A stretch of DNA of 50,047 nt from Cladosporium sp. IMV 00045 (Eukaryota; Ascomycota; Dothideomycetes; Cladosporiales; Cladosporiaceae). Position numbers and translations under genes: made by a program. The notes under the pieces are model-generated. The model saw only the letters and a list, made by a program, of their open reading frames with translations, had not been told where the DNA came from and searched no databases. The DNA lies in assembly GCA_001931905.2 (NCBI GenBank), contig MSJI02000202.1, forward strand, positions 1 through 50,047, read 5' to 3'. This document shows, in pieces, positions 46,157 through 50,047 of the stretch. Positions within the stretch are counted from its first letter, which is position 1. Every line of letters starts with the position of its first letter.

Positions 46157-46162
46157 TTTTTT
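46157..46162 (+). terminator. Pol III T6 terminator of tRNA-Met
   Basis: Six T residues begin five bases after the tRNA discriminator base, the normal RNA polymerase III stop signal. Confidence 0.85.
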
Positions 46163-46339
46163 GGCAAATTTTTATTGCTGCTTTCATTCCACGTCCAGCT
46201 ACGTGTAAGTCCTCTCTAACCCAGCACTTTCGACACTGAAATGCGAACTTTATGGCTATGCTCACGAGATCGCACCATTTCCGGTGCAAAAAAATCCAAA
46301 ATGCAAAATCAAACTCCAACCACCACCACCACCACCAAA

Positions 46340-48670
46340 TCAAACCCCAACCCTCCTCAAAGTCTCCCGTCCCGTCGTGACCTTCAACCCCACCCTCGCA
46401 TCCAAATCGAAACTCTCCGACCCCTCGACGACCGCCAACTCCTCACTGCACCGCGCCAGCAGCGCGCAATCCCCCGCTTCCCGCCCGGCTTCCTCCCAAT
46501 ACACAACGGCCATTTCGTAGTGCGAGACGGGCGCCGGCCACGAGTCCGCGTGTGGCCCGCCGGCGGCGCGCAGCGAGGCCTGCGTTTGCGCCAGGGGCGT
46601 GGAGAGGGCGCTTTTGGCGCTGGGAAGGTCGCAGAGGAAGCGGTGGATAGCACCGCGGAGGAGGGAGGCGGTGGCGAGTTCGTCAGGGGAATCTGATGTG
46701 GTGGAGGTGGCTTGGCAGCTGCTGCGATCCAGAGCGGCGAGCGAGTCGCGCAGCTGAGGCTCCGCCATGCGCCTGTACCCGGACCAGAAGTAGATCATCT
46801 CCTCGAGGGGGCTGACGCCGATGGCGTCGAGGAAGGAGCAGCCGCGCTGCTCGGCGGCGTGGGCCCATTTGGCGAGTTTGCGCGACGTGAAGACGTCGAA
46901 GGGCAGCTGGCGGGCCATGAAGCGCTTCTTGCCCGTGTGCTGGGGCACGGTGCGGAGGAGGTGCTCGGCGCGCTCGGCGTGTTTGGCCGCCTCCTTGTCG
47001 GACGAGAGCGCCTTGGCTTGTCGGTAGAGTTCGACGTGGCAGGCGCCTGCGATGTAGTAGTAGAGGGCGTGCGACCAGTTGTTCAGCTCGATGCATTTGA
47101 GGAAGCTGGTGGCGCAGTCTTCGTAGCGGTGCAGGTACATGAGGTTCAAGCTGCGCTCGAACGTGCGCAGGGCCTCGACTTGTTTGAGAGGAGAGGGGGT
47201 GGAGGATGGCGCGGTGATGTCGACTGCTTTTTGGAGTTGGTGGTCTGCACTTAGCTCGCGGGCTTCTTCGAGGAGCCAGAGTTTTGATTTGGGGTAGAGC
47301 TGTCGCATTTCCTTGAGCAGGACGCGAAGACGATCTCTAGGCAGAGCGTCCGCACATAGGATGTCGCAGAAGGCGATGGCGCCGTTGTGAAAGCCCAGAG
47401 TGATTAGCGAGGCCATCGCACCGTTGATGTTGGTCTTGAAACGGGTGGCGGACCACAGCAGTCGAAGGCCATTTGTTCGGTCGCCTTTGAAGGAGAAAAG
47501 TGACAGGAGTTTGGCAAATGTGGGAGGGATCATCGAGAGCATGAGCTGAAGAAGTCCATAGCACAGAGCGGTCCCGGAGTGTATGAAGAGGTCAATCTCG
47601 TCAGTCGAGACGTCCCTGAAATCCACGTCGTTGTCCGCTTGCACCGCAGCGCCTGCAGATGGGACATTGGATCCTTCAGGCTGCTTGGAATTGGAGGAGG
47701 GCTCGTCGGAATTTGTTGGCGGCTTGTCCTTGATGTCAAGTTTAGACATATCAAGGCTCTCCAGATGTCCCTGGTATTCCAGAGGTGTCGGTTGATCCGA
47801 GTGGCCTTCCTTAGCATCCTCGAATTCCATGTCGCTGTCCTCATCATCTCTATCCTTCGTATCCTTGGGCGTAAGCACGCCCGAGCCATCTGATTCTGAT
47901 GCCGCAAGAGTTGTTCCAGTCTCGAAGGTAGCCACGGACGTCTTCGACTTCCTCGCTGATCCCGACACGCCGTTGGCCTCCAGGTATCTCCTCTCCGCTT
48001 CGCTGATCTCATAAAGCGTCTGAAAGGCCTTCCTGAGCTTGTAGAACCCTCTTAAACTCTCCGTCAGGCTCTCATTGAGGACCGCGACCACAGCTCCCAT
48101 AAGCTGACTCTCTGCATGACACAAAGCATATTCGGACCCGACGGGATAGATGGCACTCTGATGAGCTGTCGAGGGATCTCGTATCGCGCGTTTCTGATGT
48201 TCCAGAGCACTTTCCTCCGACTCGGCCAGCCGTGCATTTGCTTGTTCAATCACCTCTTTCTCGAAACCCAATGTTGCTCGGAGGAATGTCGTGGTTGCGC
48301 GGCCCAACTACTTTGTATTGCGATCAGTCCATGAAGTATACGAGTCGGGAAAACTGCAGTCCCCTACCTTGTGGAAGGGTGAGGTTCCCTTGCTCAGCTC
48401 TGCATCCGCAAGATCTACATCGTCTGTAGGAGTGTTATTATCAATCGGGGGCGCGTTTGATAGACTCTTTCTTCCGATCAGGCTTACCATTCATGATGTG
48501 TGCCGCTGCCGCCAGAGCCTCTCGCACTTTCTAGTGTCAGTGATCTCATTCTCTAAGCACACATCTCAAGATTCCTTACAGGCGTGAGGCTCATCGAGCG
48601 CGGTAAGCGACTTGCTGGCACTGCTTTGCAGTGGTGCCTTTGCGCTCAGCCATCCTCCCATTCGCTTCAT
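46340..48670 (-). CDS. IML2: IML2/TTC39-family protein (DUF3808)
   Basis: Four exons: 48670-48580, 48526-48488, 48423-48368 and 48307-46340. The protein is 717 residues. The chosen splices give PHA|LREALAAAAHIMN|DDVDLADAEL...FHK|LGRATTTFLRATLGFE, a continuous helical N-terminus typical of the family. An acidic, Ser-rich insert occupies about residues 170-285. The C-terminal half is a series of TPR-like helices, including GLLQLMLSMIPP, LLSLFSFKGDR, YLHRYEDCATSFLKCIELNNW and YYYIAGACHVEL. Yeast Iml2 is a cytosolic/mitochondria-associated protein needed to clear inclusion bodies via lipid droplets; the animal relative is TTC39. The strong 1968-bp last exon makes the family call firm; the three small first exons are less so. 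Confidence 0.9.
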
Positions 48671-50047
48671 GGTGGCGGTAGTGGTCAGGTGTAGGTGTGA
48701 TGAGCGATTGGAGAACGGCGGAACAAAAGGAAAGAGGACATTGACCTAGTGACTGCTGTTTACCTCAGCATACACGGCTCAAGGCGGACCGGTGTTGTAC
48801 CTTAGGGTTAGTAGGACAGTCGGCGGCTGGGGAGCTGAAAGGGTAATGACGTTTGATGAATCGGCCAGAGATGGCGGCACGGCCGGGGTATGGAGATAGA
48901 TCGATCCGAGCGATGCGGCTGAAGACAAGATGAGAGGTATCGTAAGCAGGTACGCGGTGAAGTAGTCTGTAGTGAGATACATGTATCTGCGATGATGGCT
49001 CTTTAATTGGCGAAGAATATGCGTAGATGAAATACGAGAAATCTCATCTTTCTCAGTCGTACGGCTTTTGGGAGTTTGGGCTGCAGAAGGATGGTGTCTC
49101 TGAGATTGTGTGCTTGTGTGCGTGCATTTCGAGAGTCGTGTTGTGAAGAGAGTGTAAGATCTCTGAACTGTCGTTTCCTGGAAAGGGGACACCGGCAGTT
49201 GTTGTCACATTGCAGTCTCATGAAAGATAGGCCTTAACGTCTTGTGAGCATCGAAGGACCGACGAAGGCCAGGTTGAGCTTCGAGAAGCATGCATATCAT
49301 GGAGTTTTAAGTGGGGATTAACCGTAGCATCACAAGCCGAGACCACTCCATCACTTATTCCCAGTTATATTATCTCTTGGGCAAATCATTCTGATTGCCG
49401 GTGTTCGGTGATCGGAGAGCCCTTCCGCCACTGATAGAGTTACAGACGCATCCGGGCCGGAGGGAAGACAGGTCCACGGCTCATTTCCCAGAGTGGGTGT
49501 GAATACAACGGGCAGAGAGGAGGCTGTGTTCGCGGCTGGTTGCATGGAGAGAATGAAGGTGTTATTATTGAGAATCACAACATGACTGTCCGGAGCGAAC
49601 GAAAATGACCTGTCCCCTCATCGCTACCTTAGTCTTCTGGCGAGCTCGAAGCACGGAGAATATCGTTCGAAAGACCTGGTTGACGGATGTATATCGCAAA
49701 TGGACCTCTTGATCAACGTACCTCCATGCCTCGAAGGCCAGACCACGTGCGATTGAGGGACGAACTCCGTGCCGAATCAATGCTACAAGTGTGATAGTTT
49801 CGATAGTAATTCACTCACTACCTATGTACTGACCACTCCCTCCTGTAATTTAAAGAAAGACTTCACTTAACCAATGCCTCATCAATCCGTAGCGAGCCGT
49901 CCTTATTCTCTGCACAGCCTCACTACCTTACTGCATTGGTGTGTCTCCCAAATCCTCCCTCCGTAAATCTAGCACAACAGCTAGCACATGCTCTACACCC
50001 TTGTCTGCTTGTCCCTTTCGTCTGTCCTTCTCCGCCGCCCTGTGTTG
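48671..50047. other. right-edge region upstream of IML2
   Basis: 1.4 kb with no firm gene. It contains the weak ORF at 48779-48982. Frames towards the right edge (49351-49780) have no motifs, and no gene is clearly cut by the window end. Confidence 0.45.
48779..48982 (-). CDS. possible small hydrophobic ORF upstream of IML2 (weak)
   Basis: This is a 67-codon frame with ATG and TGA, one hydrophobic stretch (TAYLLTIPLILSSAASLGSIYL) and mostly C- or G-ending codons, which hints at real coding. It ends 109 bp before the IML2 start on the same strand, so it could be an upstream ORF in the IML2 leader, the last exon of another gene, or chance. No family is recognised. Confidence 0.25.
   Translation of the reverse strand: MYLTTDYFTAYLLTIPLILSSAASLGSIYLHTPAVPPSLADSSNVITLSAPQPPTVLLTLRYNTGPP

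Overview
This window looks like nuclear DNA of a filamentous ascomycete. Genes are dense, lie on both strands, and are split by short introns of about 47-99 bp with GT...AG ends. Branch-point-like CTRAC motifs were noted in some of them. Diagnostic fungal genes include beta-tubulin, ARF1, LSM8, CNOT9/Caf40, IML2, a Zn2Cys6 regulator and a PL3 pectate lyase. A plant-associated Dothideomycete is a reasonable guess from gene content, but the sequence alone does not prove it. I assembled 21 protein genes, 16 of them by joining exons by eye, with every joined reading frame checked to be a multiple of three. There is one intron-containing tRNA gene and a few weak ORFs.

Layout. 1-8.2 kb: a Tgl4/SDP1-type patatin protein that lacks its catalytic residues (-), a membrane-anchored monothiol glutaredoxin (-), a small MYND finger protein (+), a weak disordered ORF (-), and a 90-residue glycine-zipper membrane protein (+). 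9.7-18.3 kb: a redox block with an ALO-type FAD oxidase (+), a heme-thiolate (chloroperoxidase-like) peroxidase (-), a fatty-acid alpha-dioxygenase (+), a conserved protein of unknown function (+) and a Zn2Cys6 regulator (+). 19-26.3 kb: a HAD hydrolase (+), LSM8 (+), a six-exon MFS transporter (-) and a monocarboxylate-type MFS transporter (-). 27-32 kb: housekeeping genes, namely beta-tubulin (-), a mitochondrial-type membrane protein (+) and CNOT9 (+). 34-42.6 kb: a 14-TM drug-type MFS transporter (+), ARF1 (+), a KduD-like SDR (+), a TXNDC17-like thioredoxin-fold protein (-) and an NtaA/SnaA/DszA FMN monooxygenase (+). 43-48.7 kb: a secreted PL3 pectate lyase with an extra cysteine-rich N-terminus and a 6-nt microexon (-), tRNA-Met(CAT) with a 30-nt intron (+), and IML2 (-). 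The last 1.4 kb has no convincing gene.

How genes may work together. The most system-like part is 9.7-14.8 kb. The peroxidase and the alpha-dioxygenase are divergent and share a 582-bp promoter region, and the FAD oxidase converges on the peroxidase. A fatty-acid 2-hydroperoxide producer, a heme-thiolate peroxidase and an FAD sugar/lactone/alcohol-type oxidase, with a Zn2Cys6 regulator 2 kb further on, could form a small oxylipin pathway. This is inference from proximity and family roles. The other genes look like ordinary neighbours.
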